Assembly (NCBI RefSeq): GCF_029051645.1
Contig: NZ_JAACFS010000010.1
Coordinates: 1-64,000 of the forward strand
Source: Bradyrhizobium sp. CSA112
GTDB lineage: Bacteria; Pseudomonadota; Alphaproteobacteria; Rhizobiales; Xanthobacteraceae
Direction: 5' to 3'
DNA: 64,000 bases
The notes under the pieces: model-generated
What the model was told of the DNA's origin: nothing
The model's input: the letters and a program-made list of their open reading frames with translations, nothing else
Databases searched by the model: none
Made by a program: the position numbers and the translations under genes
Part shown: piece after piece, positions 1 through 7,838 of the stretch
How positions within the stretch are numbered: the first letter of the stretch is position 1
Layout of the letters: each line of letters opens with the position of its first letter

Positions 1-28
1 GCGGGTGGGTGGGCAATAATGTCACGAG

Positions 29-133
29 ATGTCAGACCCTGGTTGGCTCTATCAGCCGGAAAATGTTGAATACCGCCCCGAACCGAAATGGCTCGAAGCT
101 GCGCGTTTCACGAAGCGCAGCCGTACGGCCTGA
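29..133 (+). CDS. Possible small protein, 34 aa
   Basis: An ATG frame encodes a 34-residue polar protein rich in Pro, Glu, Arg and Trp, beginning MSDPGWLYQPENVEYRPEPK. The same frame is closed by a stop just upstream, so it is not the tail of a longer gene cut by the window edge. The ribosome site is weak (CACGAG directly before the ATG). I know no family for it. It could be a real small gene or chance. Confidence 0.3.
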   Translation: MSDPGWLYQPENVEYRPEPKWLEAARFTKRSRTA

Positions 134-344
134 CCGATTTTATTGAGGTGGGGATGCTTTAGGCGAAAACCAGCCAGTACGCCATCCATTCTTTGCAGAT
201 CAGCCGATCACTTCTGCGGCGGTTAACCTTTCACGCAGCATGCACCGCGACGCTGGGAATCCCGGAACGATCGGCTACACTGCGGTTTTGAGGCGTTTCG
301 CGCCTGTTTTTCACATCAGCCGTCTTTCAAGGGGGCCGTGCACC

Positions 345-1061
345 GTGACCGCGTTCAAGACCATTCGCGCCCGCGCCGAGAAGCGCAAGGGCGGCCCCAA
401 GGCGCTCGCCAAGCTGCTGCCAGCAAAGCCTGACCCGAAGGCGCTCGCCAAGCTCAGTGACGACCGGATCCTGGCCGAAATGACCAAGCGGGTGTTCTCG
501 GCAGGCTTTGCCTGGAGCGTGATCGAGAACAAATGGGCAGGATTCGAGAAGGCGTTTCTCGGCTTCAAGCCGGGTCCGCTCACGCTGAAGCCGGACGAGT
601 TCTGGGATGATCTGATGAAGGACACGCGGATCGTCCGCAACGGCGCCAAAATCATGTCGGTGCGCGCCAATGCAAGCTTCGTCCGGGAGATCGCCAAGGA
701 GCATGGCAGTTTCGGCAAGTTCCTCGCCAATTGGCCGTCCTCGGACGAAGCCGGCCTGCTCGAATTGCTGGCCAAGCGCGGCAGCCGGCTCGGCGGCAAT
801 ACGGGACAGATGATGCTGCGCTTCCTCGGCTGGGACGGGTTCGTCACCTCAGGGGACGTGGTGCTGTGCCTGCGCGATGCCGGGCTCGACATCGCTGAGA
901 CCGTCACCTCCAAGCGCGACCTCGCCAAGGTGCAGGCGCAGTTCAACGAGTGGGCCGAGGAGACCGGGCTTGCTTACGTGCAGCTCTCGCGGATTTGCGC
1001 GCTGTCGATCGGCGAGAATTACACTGCCGAGAAGCTGGCGAGCATGGGCGCAGACGATTGA
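345..1061 (+). CDS. DNA-3-methyladenine glycosylase I family protein
   Basis: Likely a base-excision repair glycosylase of the Tag family, removing alkylated adenine from DNA in the cytoplasm. The family block FSAGFAWSVIENKWAGFEKA lies near residues 49-68, followed by the expected helical core and a C-terminal stretch with Gly-rich GGNTGQMMLRFLGWDGF. The start chosen is GTG at 345, because AAGGGGG lies 9 bases before it; an in-frame ATG at 240 gives an extra 35 residues that look unlike protein. At 238 aa it is somewhat longer than Escherichia coli Tag. It stands alone, converging on the rhodanese gene. Family assignment is from motif memory; the Zn-binding residues of classical Tag are not obvious. 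Confidence 0.72.
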   Translation: MTAFKTIRARAEKRKGGPKALAKLLPAKPDPKALAKLSDDRILAEMTKRVFSAGFAWSVIENKWAGFEKAFLGFKPGPLTLKPDEFWDDLMKDTRIVRNGAKIMSVRANASFVREIAKEHGSFGKFLANWPSSDEAGLLELLAKRGSRLGGNTGQMMLRFLGWDGFVTSGDVVLCLRDAGLDIAETVTSKRDLAKVQAQFNEWAEETGLAYVQLSRICALSIGENYTAEKLASMGADD

Positions 1062-1104
1062 TGGGTATCGCTCCGCTCCACCCATCCTACGCGATCTTCC
1101 TCCA

Positions 1105-2337
1105 TTATATGACGACGAATCCATGCGTGGCGTCGCGGCGGAGCTGTTCGACGAGGCCGTATTCCCAGTCGAGATAGGCCTGCATCGCGCTTTCCTTGAC
1201 GTCGGTGCCCTCGTAGGGACGGCGATAGCGGTGTGACGGATCGGGCTTTGGAATCACCTGCGGCGGCCCGATCTCGAGTGCGCGATCATAGCCGCCTTCG
1301 AGCACATAGGTCTCCCATCCCATCTGCGCGAGCCAGGACGCGGTCATGTCGGCTCGGACGCTTCTATTGTCCGTCAGCACGATGCGTGCGCCGCGCACCG
1401 GGGCGGCCATGTCGATCTCCTGCACCAGTTGACCGCCCGCATAATGGCGGAAGCCCGCGAGATGGCCCGCGGCGTATTCCTCCTCCGAGCGCACGTCGAA
1501 ACGATACAGCGTCCGATCGGCCTGCGCCTGCAGCGCCGCCATCTCCGCAAGGCCGATGTGCCGAACGCCGGCGCGATAGGAGACGTCGCGCGCATTGGCT
1601 ACACCGTGTGCGATCGCGCCGATCTCGCCGCGCCTGTTCGAACCATGTTCGAGATTCTGCTTGGCCAGCGTCCAGCCGATCGTTCCGTTGCGCAGCGCCC
1701 GCACCTTGTTGGTGACGCCGGCATTGATCAGCGACTGGGTGCCGATGATCGAGCGGGTGCGGCCGGCGCAATTGACGATGATGGTGGTTTCGGGTTCCGG
1801 CGCGGCGCGGCCGGCGCGCAGCACCAGTTCTGCGCCGGGCACGCTGATCGAGCCCGGGATATTCATGGTCGCGTATTCGTCGAACCGGCGGACGTCGAGG
1901 ATTTGAATGTTGGCGCCGCTCGCGATCAGGGCGCTGACTTCCTCGGCGGCCAGCGAAGGCGTGTGGCGGCGATGCTCCACCAGTTCGCCGAACGCCTTGG
2001 CATAGGAATTGACGTCCTGGAACAGTTCATAGCCGGCCTTCTTCCAGCCCTGCAGCCCGCCGTCGAGTTGGCGGACATTGCCGTAGCCCAAATCCTTCAG
2101 GTGCTCCGCCGCCACGGCAACGAGGCCCGCGCCGTCATCATAGAGAACGATCAGAACGTCCTTGCGCGGCAGACGCGCTTCGGCCTCCAGCGTAATCCGG
2201 TCGGCCGCCATGTTGGCGGCAAACAGGGGATGGCCGGCGGCGAAGACGGCCTCGTGTCTGACATCGAGCAGCGCGATTTCTTCGCGCAGCAGCAGCGCGG
2301 TGCGGACTTGTGAGGGGCTGACAGAGGGGACGGTCAT
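1105..2337 (-). CDS. Triple rhodanese-domain protein
   Basis: Sulfurtransferase-type protein of 410 aa built from three rhodanese domains at about residues 8-108, 128-242 and 260-365, with a C-terminal tail. Each domain has its ALLDVR / ILDVRRFDEY / FDVRSEEEY motif. Only domain 2 has an active-site cysteine (Cys190 in NCAGRTRS). In domain 1 the loop reads LYDDGAG and in domain 3 LTDNRSV, so these carry Asp instead of Cys and are probably structural or regulatory. No signal peptide, so cytoplasmic. It is divergent from the LysR gene at 2503, with 165 bases between, so that regulator may act on it. The sulfur donor and acceptor are unknown. Confidence 0.88.
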   Translation of the reverse strand: MTVPSVSPSQVRTALLLREEIALLDVRHEAVFAAGHPLFAANMAADRITLEAEARLPRKDVLIVLYDDGAGLVAVAAEHLKDLGYGNVRQLDGGLQGWKKAGYELFQDVNSYAKAFGELVEHRRHTPSLAAEEVSALIASGANIQILDVRRFDEYATMNIPGSISVPGAELVLRAGRAAPEPETTIIVNCAGRTRSIIGTQSLINAGVTNKVRALRNGTIGWTLAKQNLEHGSNRRGEIGAIAHGVANARDVSYRAGVRHIGLAEMAALQAQADRTLYRFDVRSEEEYAAGHLAGFRHYAGGQLVQEIDMAAPVRGARIVLTDNRSVRADMTASWLAQMGWETYVLEGGYDRALEIGPPQVIPKPDPSHRYRRPYEGTDVKESAMQAYLDWEYGLVEQLRRDATHGFVVI

Positions 2338-2502
2338 GGATCGTGGATTCCGGGTGAGGATCGTTGCTCCATTAATAGCATCGAGAGCGGCGCGTCACGC
2401 CGGCCGAGGCCATTAACTCTCATGTCATCGAACATTGAACTGATTGCACCGACGTCCCGGAAACGGCGTATGATATCAGACAGATGAACAGCTAGGCACC
2501 CG

Positions 2503-3426
2503 ATGGACCTCAAACAATTGCGCACATTCCGCGCCGTCGCCGAGCTCGGCAGCCTGAGCAAGGCAGCCGACCGGCTGCGCGCCGCGCAGCCAGCGCTCAG
2601 CCGGCATATCAAGCTGCTGGAGCACGAGCTTCGCGTCGAGCTGTTCGTCCGCAACGGGCGCGGCATGCTGTTGACCAGCGCCGGCCGGATGCTGCTCGAC
2701 CGCACTACCGGCCTGATCCGTCAGGTCGAGCAGGTCAGCGACGACCTCAAATCGGCGAACGGCAATCCGTCGGGCCGCGTCATCCTCGGGCTGGTGCCGA
2801 CGGTAAGCGCGGTGCTGTCCGGGCGGTTCGCCCGTCGTGTCCTCAATGAGTATCCCGACGTCTCGCTGCGCATCGTGGAGAGCTATGGCGGCCATCTGGT
2901 CGAGTGGCTGCATCGCGGCGAAATGGATCTCGCGATCATCTATGGGCCGGCGGTCGATCTGCATCTTCAGGTCCAGTCCATCGGCCGCGAGGATATCGTC
3001 GCCGTTGGGCCGCCGGGCTCGGGCTTGAACAAGCGGAAGCAGGTCGATCTCAAATGGCTGGTGAAGCAGAAGCTGATCCTGCCCAGCATCTCGCACGGTT
3101 TGCGGGCGCTCTTGGAGAAGGCGCTGGCGCGCGAGAAGCTGAAGCTCGACGCCACGATCGAGGTCGATTCCTACCGCGCCCAGATCAGCCTGATGGAGGA
3201 GGGGCTCGGCTATACGCTGCTGCCGCCCTCGGCCATCCGCACCGAAGTGGCGGCGAAGCGACTGGAGATGGCGGCCGTGAGCCCTTCTGTGTCGCGTGAA
3301 CTGATCCTGGCCTCGCCGATCGCCCATCCGCCCTCGATCGCAACGACGACGATTGCGACGCTGATCGTGTCGGAGATCCAGCAGCTCTCCCGGGAGGGGC
3401 GCTGGAAGATCAACATGACGGCGTAA
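2503..3426 (+). CDS. LysR-family transcriptional regulator
   Basis: DNA-binding regulator of 307 aa. The winged helix-turn-helix is at residues 1-60 (MDLKQLRTFRAVAELGSLSK, then AQPALSRHIKLLEHEL), followed by a periplasmic-binding-protein-like effector domain from about residue 90. Length is normal for the family. It is transcribed away from the triple rhodanese gene, the usual arrangement for a LysR protein and its target, and converges on the TPP decarboxylase pair. The sequence resembles the Nac/CysB-like branch that lacks a recognisable ligand signature, so the effector cannot be named. Confidence 0.92.
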   Translation: MDLKQLRTFRAVAELGSLSKAADRLRAAQPALSRHIKLLEHELRVELFVRNGRGMLLTSAGRMLLDRTTGLIRQVEQVSDDLKSANGNPSGRVILGLVPTVSAVLSGRFARRVLNEYPDVSLRIVESYGGHLVEWLHRGEMDLAIIYGPAVDLHLQVQSIGREDIVAVGPPGSGLNKRKQVDLKWLVKQKLILPSISHGLRALLEKALAREKLKLDATIEVDSYRAQISLMEEGLGYTLLPPSAIRTEVAAKRLEMAAVSPSVSRELILASPIAHPPSIATTTIATLIVSEIQQLSREGRWKINMTA

Positions 3427-3446
3427 TGCTGCCGGGCACTCCTGCC

Positions 3447-3562
3447 TCGTCATGGCCGGGCTAAAGCGCGAAGCGCGTCTTCGCGCAGATGTCCCGGCCA
3501 TCCACGTCTTTGCAAGGTCCACCAAAGACGTGGATGCCCGGCACTAGGCCGGGCATGACGAG
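3447..3562. repeat. Long palindromic intergenic repeat, type 1
   Basis: The ends are inverted copies (CTCGTCATGGCCGGGC at the left, GCCGGGCATGACGAG at the right). An inner pair built on CCACGTCTTTG / CAAAGACGTGG adds further stem. This is the Bradyrhizobium-style 'gccgggcatgacg' palindrome that lies between convergent genes; here it separates the LysR gene from the decarboxylase pair and could fold as a terminator for both strands. Confidence 0.75.
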
Positions 3563-3580
3563 TTTGGTCGTAGCGCCCCC

Positions 3581-4180
3581 TCAATTAAACAGCGCCTCGT
3601 CTCCCAACACCGATTGCCGGAAGCGCGTCGTCAGGATGACACCGTCGGCCGGCGGCATCACGAACACCAGCGCCTCGGGATTGATCTTGATCTGCGCAAA
3701 TGCCGTTCCCCTTCCCGCATGCGCGAGGCCGCGCAGCTCGGTGACTTCGGCCATCGTGCGCACGATGCGCGAGGTGCGGATGCCGCAGGCGGTTGCGATG
3801 GCGGCGAGGTCGACGCCGGAAGCCGTCGGGGTTTTCTGCATGCCGGTCTCGCCGAAGCGCTCATTGTCGAGCACGGCGATCGTGAGATTGTTCGGCGCCT
3901 CCACGCCGATTGACGCGAGCGAGCCGATGTTCATCAGCATTTCGCCGTCGCCGGTGATCACGAGCACCTTGCGTTTGTGCTGCGCCAGCGCCAGCCCAAG
4001 CCCGATCATGGCAGCGGCGCCCATGGCGCCCCAGAGCGGGAAGTTGTTGGGATGATCGCCGGCGGCGGAGACATCCCAATTCGGCGCGCCGAGGCCGGCG
4101 ATGACGAGGAGATCGGCGCGGTCACGCAACAATTCGTTGACGACGTCGCGGCGATGCAGAAGCGCGTTCGGATTGGTCAT
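3581..4180 (-). CDS. TPP-dependent decarboxylase, C-terminal (beta) subunit
   Basis: Subunit of a two-chain thiamine-pyrophosphate enzyme of the sulfopyruvate / phosphonopyruvate decarboxylase type. It carries the cofactor site: GDGEMLMNIG followed about 25 residues on by N-N-x-x-x-x, the GDG...N motif that binds the Mg-diphosphate. It has 199 aa, typical of the separate C-terminal half. Its ATG overlaps the stop of the upstream alpha subunit by 4 bases, so the two are translationally coupled and should form one enzyme. The substrate (sulfopyruvate, phosphonopyruvate or another 2-oxoacid) cannot be decided; no other phosphonate or taurine gene is adjacent. Confidence 0.85.
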   Translation of the reverse strand: MTNPNALLHRRDVVNELLRDRADLLVIAGLGAPNWDVSAAGDHPNNFPLWGAMGAAAMIGLGLALAQHKRKVLVITGDGEMLMNIGSLASIGVEAPNNLTIAVLDNERFGETGMQKTPTASGVDLAAIATACGIRTSRIVRTMAEVTELRGLAHAGRGTAFAQIKINPEALVFVMPPADGVILTTRFRQSVLGDEALFN

Positions 4181-4743
4181 TTGCGGGCAAGCTCCTTGAA
4201 ATTCTTGGCGCCGAGCACGCGCTGTCCGATCAGGACCGCCACCGGTTTCCAGGTGTTGAAGGCGAGGTTCGCCGCGCCCTGCACGGTGGAGGCCACGAGA
4301 TCAGGCTCATCCACCTTGTTCACGATCACGCCGATGGCCTCGAGCGAAGGGCGTGTCCCCTGCCCCATCGGGATCTGCCACGGATTGAACTCGCCCCAGT
4401 CGCCGCGCATGGTGACGATCATCAATAGCGGCATGTGGCAGATGACGGGCAGCGACAGCATGTTGATACAGTTGCCGACGCCGCTCGATTGCAACAGCAG
4501 AACACCGCGCTCGCCGCCGAGCCACGCACCGGCCAGCATTGCCACGCCTTCCTCTTCCGTCGTCAACGTCACGACGCGGGTTTCGGGATCGGCCTCGAAC
4601 GAGCGGATCAGACGGCTGTGGCCGGCATCCGGCACCATGGCGACCTGGCGAATGCCGGCGTCCTTGAGCACGCGGTAGATCTCATCCGACCATGTCGGCA
4701 GCGCGGCCGGCGCCTCGCTCCGTGATTTTGCTGCTTCCGCCAT
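4177..4743 (-). CDS. TPP-dependent decarboxylase, N-terminal (alpha) subunit
   Basis: Pyrimidine-binding half of the same enzyme, 188 aa. The block TTEEEGVAMLAGAWLGGERG contains the conserved glutamate that activates the thiazolium ring, and LLLQSSGVGNCINMLSL is the usual following segment. It starts the two-gene operon and overlaps the beta gene by 4 bases. Fused homologues exist as single chains, for example phosphonopyruvate decarboxylase; here the halves are separate, as in archaeal ComD/ComE. Upstream, 4744-5450 holds only palindromic repeats. Confidence 0.85.
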   Translation of the reverse strand: MAEAAKSRSEAPAALPTWSDEIYRVLKDAGIRQVAMVPDAGHSRLIRSFEADPETRVVTLTTEEEGVAMLAGAWLGGERGVLLLQSSGVGNCINMLSLPVICHMPLLMIVTMRGDWGEFNPWQIPMGQGTRPSLEAIGVIVNKVDEPDLVASTVQGAANLAFNTWKPVAVLIGQRVLGAKNFKELARK

Positions 4744-4913
4744 CGGGCTCCATTTCCTCTGCGATTCCTGACTTGAGTTGCACGGAGAATAGATCGCGGC
4801 GGGGATTCAAGGAATTTGAATGTGGACATGGCTTCTATCGCAAAATTGAAAGGCTGGGGTGGGTGGACGCCCTGGCTGCCCACAGGGCATCCCGTGAGGC
4901 ACTCGCTCGACGC

Positions 4914-5026
4914 CGTCATTGCGAGCGAAGCGAAGCAATCCATCGCGCCACACGCCGAGACATGGATTGCTTCGCGGAGCCTGTCATCGGGCGCGCATTC
5001 GCGCGACCGGTTGGCTCGCAATGACG
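4914..5026. repeat. Palindromic intergenic repeat, type 2
   Basis: Begins CGTCATTGCGAGCGAAGCGA and ends GGCTCGCAATGACG, with inner arms AAGCAATCCAT and ATGGATTGCTT. This is the 'cgtcattgcgagcgaagcg' palindrome common in Bradyrhizobium chromosomes. It is the first of three different palindromes set side by side in the 707-base gap 4744-5450; apart from them I see no gene in that gap. Confidence 0.8.
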
Positions 5027-5048
5027 TGGAGGTCGCGCGGCAAAAGAC

Positions 5049-5149
5049 CGTCATCCCCCGCGAAGGCGGGGGATCCAGTACGCCGCGGCCTATCGGTTCA
5101 AGCATTGACGTCTCTGGAATACTGGATCACCCGCATTCGCGGGTGACGA
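5049..5149. repeat. Palindromic intergenic repeat, type 3
   Basis: Starts CGTCATCCCCCGCGAAGGCG and ends GCATTCGCGGGTGACGA, with inner arms GGATCCAGTA and TACTGGATC. A second palindrome class, different in sequence from its neighbours on either side. Confidence 0.78.
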
Positions 5150-5267
5150 CAAGTGAGTATGGCCTCGCGATCTCGCGGCATGAACTGCCCGGCAAGTTAA
5201 GCGGAATATTTTTGCAAAGGGGACTGGACAGGTTTTTGGTGATTTGCCCGACAAGTGGTTTTGTCGC

Positions 5268-5374
5268 CGTCATTCCGGGGCGATGCACAGCATCGAGCCC
5301 GGAATCCATTTCACCGCAGAACGTGCTGCCCAATGGATTCCGGGCTCGCGACTTCGTCGCGCCCCGGAATGACG
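5268..5374. repeat. Palindromic intergenic repeat, type 4
   Basis: Outer arms CGTCATTCCGGGGCG and CGCCCCGGAATGACG; inner arms GAGCCCGGAATCCAT and ATGGATTCCGGGCTC. A third palindrome class in the same gap, ending 76 bases before the VOC-protein start. Confidence 0.8.
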
Positions 5375-5450
5375 ACGGGAGCGGCATTACTTCGGCTTGG
5401 AATCCGGCGCAAGATTTGCTTCGCTGTGGCGATTGCCAGAAGGAGCCTTC

Positions 5451-6413
5451 ATGACCATCGACCTGACCCGCCGCACGTTGCTTCACCTCGCCGGCGCCTC
5501 CACGCTGAGCGCGGCGGCCACCGCTGCAGCGCGGGCCGAGGGCACGTCAGGCGGCGGCCCGACCTTCGCCAACCGGACGCCGATGCGGGTTGGCATGGTG
5601 ACCTTGCGCGTACGCAACCTCGATCTCGTCGCCGATTACTATCGCGACGCGATCGGGCTTACCGTCATGCAGCGCACGGCAACCGGCGCCCGTCTCGGCG
5701 CGGGCGGCGTGCCGCTGCTCGATCTCTCCTTACGCGCGGGCGCCTCCGCCGAGGCGCGGAACGCGGCAGGCCTCTATCACACCGCGTTCCTGATGCCGAC
5801 GCGCAAGGATCTCGCGCGCTGGCTGGTGCACGCAGCGAAGAACAAGGTTCCGCTGTCCGGCTTCGCCGATCACCTCGTCAGCGAGTCCGTCTATCTCGAC
5901 GATCCCGAAGGCAACGGCATCGAAGTCTACGCCGATCGCGCGCCCGAGACCTGGAAATGGGATGGCAGCTCGGTCGCGATGGCAACCGACCAGCTCGACA
6001 TCGACGACCTCCTGGCGCTGACGGATACGCGAACGACCAGCTATGCCAAGGCCCCCGATGACTTGCGCATCGGCCATATGCACCTGCGGGTCGGCGATCT
6101 CGAACAGGCGGACCGCTTCTACAGTGGCGTCATCGGTTTCGATCCGACGCGTAAGCGCAGCGGCGCGGCGTTCCTGTCCTCGGGGCGCTATCATCATCAC
6201 CTCGGCCTCAACGTCTGGCAGAGTTCCGGCGCGAGCCAGCGCGACGATACGGCCACGGGGCTTGCGTGGTTTTCGCTGGAGATCGCATCGCCGGAAATCC
6301 TGCAAGCGCAGGAGCAACGTTTGCGGCAAACCGGTGCGCCGGCTGCGGCGATCGAGAACGGCATCGAGACTGCCGATCCCTGGGGCACCAAGGTGCGGCT
6401 GATCAAAGTCTGA
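5451..6413 (+). CDS. Tat-exported tandem VOC (glyoxalase/dioxygenase-fold) protein
   Basis: A 320-aa protein with two vicinal-oxygen-chelate domains, at about residues 43-160 and 205-318, similar in layout to the CatE-type catechol 2,3-dioxygenases. The N-terminus has a twin-arginine motif (TRRTLLHLAG) and a short Ala-rich segment ending ARAEG, so it is likely exported by Tat, unusual for this fold. Domain 2 keeps a metal-ligand-like set (HMHLRV, YHHHLGL, SLEI); in domain 1 the first His is replaced (MVTLRV). ATG 5451 is chosen because AGAAGGAG lies 6 bases before it. It stands alone; the substrate is unknown. Confidence 0.82.
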   Translation: MTIDLTRRTLLHLAGASTLSAAATAAARAEGTSGGGPTFANRTPMRVGMVTLRVRNLDLVADYYRDAIGLTVMQRTATGARLGAGGVPLLDLSLRAGASAEARNAAGLYHTAFLMPTRKDLARWLVHAAKNKVPLSGFADHLVSESVYLDDPEGNGIEVYADRAPETWKWDGSSVAMATDQLDIDDLLALTDTRTTSYAKAPDDLRIGHMHLRVGDLEQADRFYSGVIGFDPTRKRSGAAFLSSGRYHHHLGLNVWQSSGASQRDDTATGLAWFSLEIASPEILQAQEQRLRQTGAPAAAIENGIETADPWGTKVRLIKV

Positions 6414-6515
6414 CGCGGGCAGCGATCGTCGATGGCCCCTGCCCGGCATGGTCCGATAGGCCATGCGACTGCGGGGCGGAAAATGAGATCCGTCCCCGCC
6501 AGGGGGCATCGAGCA

Positions 6516-6650
6516 TTATTTCTTCTTGCCGGACCCCAAGGTCGGCTGCCAGCCGCCGGTCTTCTGGCTTGGCGCCGCGGCAATCACCTTGATCTTCTCC
6601 TTCTTGGGTTTCTTGACTTCCCGATTGCCCCTTTGTTCGCCTTTAGCCAT
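6516..6650 (-). CDS. Small basic conserved-type protein, 44 aa
   Basis: A 44-residue Lys-rich protein that begins MAKGEQRGNREVKKPKKEK and ends in GSGKKK. A good ribosome site, AGGAGAT, lies about 5 bases before the ATG, and codon use is like that of neighbouring genes. Short Lys-rich proteins of this pattern occur in Bradyrhizobium as hypotheticals; no function is known to me. Confidence 0.6.
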   Translation of the reverse strand: MAKGEQRGNREVKKPKKEKIKVIAAAPSQKTGGWQPTLGSGKKK

Positions 6651-6716
6651 GTCGATCTCCTGGGTTGAAGGTGACGCCGGAACTAATGCAGATCCGGCTT
6701 TTGGTGTCGTCGTCGA

Positions 6717-6956
6717 CTACAGGCGAGGCGCGTCCAGGTCATATCTGACCTTCAACGTCCTGATCAGATCGAGCGTGCAGGTGCGATAGAAATTATCGCC
6801 CTCCGACGTTGGCCGACTGATGCTCGCGCTCCATCCGTAAGCATCGTCGAATACAAACATCGTCATCCCCGAAGGCCAGGGACCATGAAGCGCCCTTGCC
6901 TGCTCGACAATCATATCCTGGAGTTCGGCGGCGGTCTTGAAGGGTCTGACGCTCAT
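6717..6956 (-). CDS. Conserved hypothetical protein, 79 aa
   Basis: A soluble 79-residue protein starting MSVRPFKTAAELQDMIVEQA, with no signal peptide or membrane segment. The centre has several aromatic residues (FVFDDAYGWSASIS). Codon use is typical. Similar short proteins occur in rhizobia without assigned function. It is followed at a distance of about 66 bases by the small basic gene, on the same strand. Confidence 0.6.
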   Translation of the reverse strand: MSVRPFKTAAELQDMIVEQARALHGPWPSGMTMFVFDDAYGWSASISRPTSEGDNFYRTCTLDLIRTLKVRYDLDAPRL

Positions 6957-6971
6957 GGCTTGCCTCCGGAC

Positions 6972-7070
6972 CTATCCATTCAGGATCGCCGCTGCCACCA
7001 CCAACAGAAAAAGGAAGAGCGGGACGATGACCGGCGGCACGATCCAGTCGGCCAAGCGAAATCGAGACAA
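6972..7070 (-). CDS. Possible single-pass membrane microprotein, 32 aa
   Basis: A TTG frame gives SRFRLADWIVPPVIVPLFLF followed by LLVVAAAILNG, that is, one hydrophobic helix with a short basic N-terminus. AGGGAG lies 6 bases before the TTG. It ends 16 bases before the start of the 79-aa gene, so the two could be co-transcribed. It has no ATG, and the rare start makes it uncertain; the positive-inside membrane pattern is what supports it. Confidence 0.42.
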   Translation of the reverse strand: MSRFRLADWIVPPVIVPLFLFLLVVAAAILNG

Positions 7071-7496
7071 CGGAAGCTCCCTTCTCGGCGGGAGCGCTCG
7101 TTACTCTCAGTCACCGATGGACGCCATGGAAAACGCGGTGATGGGTGAACTCTAGGCTTAGGTGCCGCGGATAGCGAGCGCCAAAGCGCCACAGGACGCA
7201 CATTTGGCCACGTGCCGCTTGCTGTGATCGATGCTGGAGCCGCGTCATAAGCGCCGACCCTTTGCCTTCGCTGGCCGCGGGATTTCCCTCGACATCGCGG
7301 CGGAAAGAGCGTCTGCTACACTGATCACCGCCCATCCAAGCCGCACGGCGAGGGGCGTCTGGGTCGATTCTGACGCGGCCCAGCTAATCTCCGGCAAGAT
7401 CGGACAACATCTCTCCATCTTATGCCGCCGCCGATTCAGACCAGCCCCTCAGCCGGATCCAACGGGATCATCGCGGTGAACGCGAAAGGAATGACG
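7071..7496. other. Gap with no convincing gene
   Basis: About 425 bases between the membrane microprotein and the small plus-strand gene at 7497. Short open frames exist on both strands but have no ribosome site or protein-like composition. I see no clear palindrome or repeat. Confidence 0.5.
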
Positions 7497-7724
7497 ATGA
7501 AAAAACCCCTACTTTCCATTGAAGAACCTGAGCCGAAGAAGGCGGTGCGGGCCGACAGGCCTCCGACCGAAGGGTTCGCGACGATTGTCGACGGCCATTT
7601 CAAGTCGCAATTTGACACGGTCGAGGCTGCGGAAGCCTCCGGCCGCAAGCTGAAGACCGCCTATCCGATGCTTCAGGTCCAGATCTACGATGCCGCCATG
7701 AAGGTGCGTACCTTGGTGAGCTAG
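7497..7724 (+). CDS. Hypothetical protein, 75 aa
   Basis: Soluble 75-residue protein; the middle reads FATIVDGHFKSQFDTVEAAE and the end LQVQIYDAAMKVRTLVS, a compact alpha/beta-looking domain. The second of two close ATGs is chosen because AAAGGA lies 6 bases before it; starting at 7491 would add two residues. No known family. Confidence 0.6.
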   Translation: MKKPLLSIEEPEPKKAVRADRPPTEGFATIVDGHFKSQFDTVEAAEASGRKLKTAYPMLQVQIYDAAMKVRTLVS

Positions 7725-7838
7725 CAAAGCTGGCTGTCGCGCCGCTATCGTCCGGGCGGAGCAAGCCCCCTACCAGCCGGCCTCCTCCATCTCAGCAACT
7801 GCGGCAGATCAAGCGGGTCGACGCGGCACGATCCCTCG

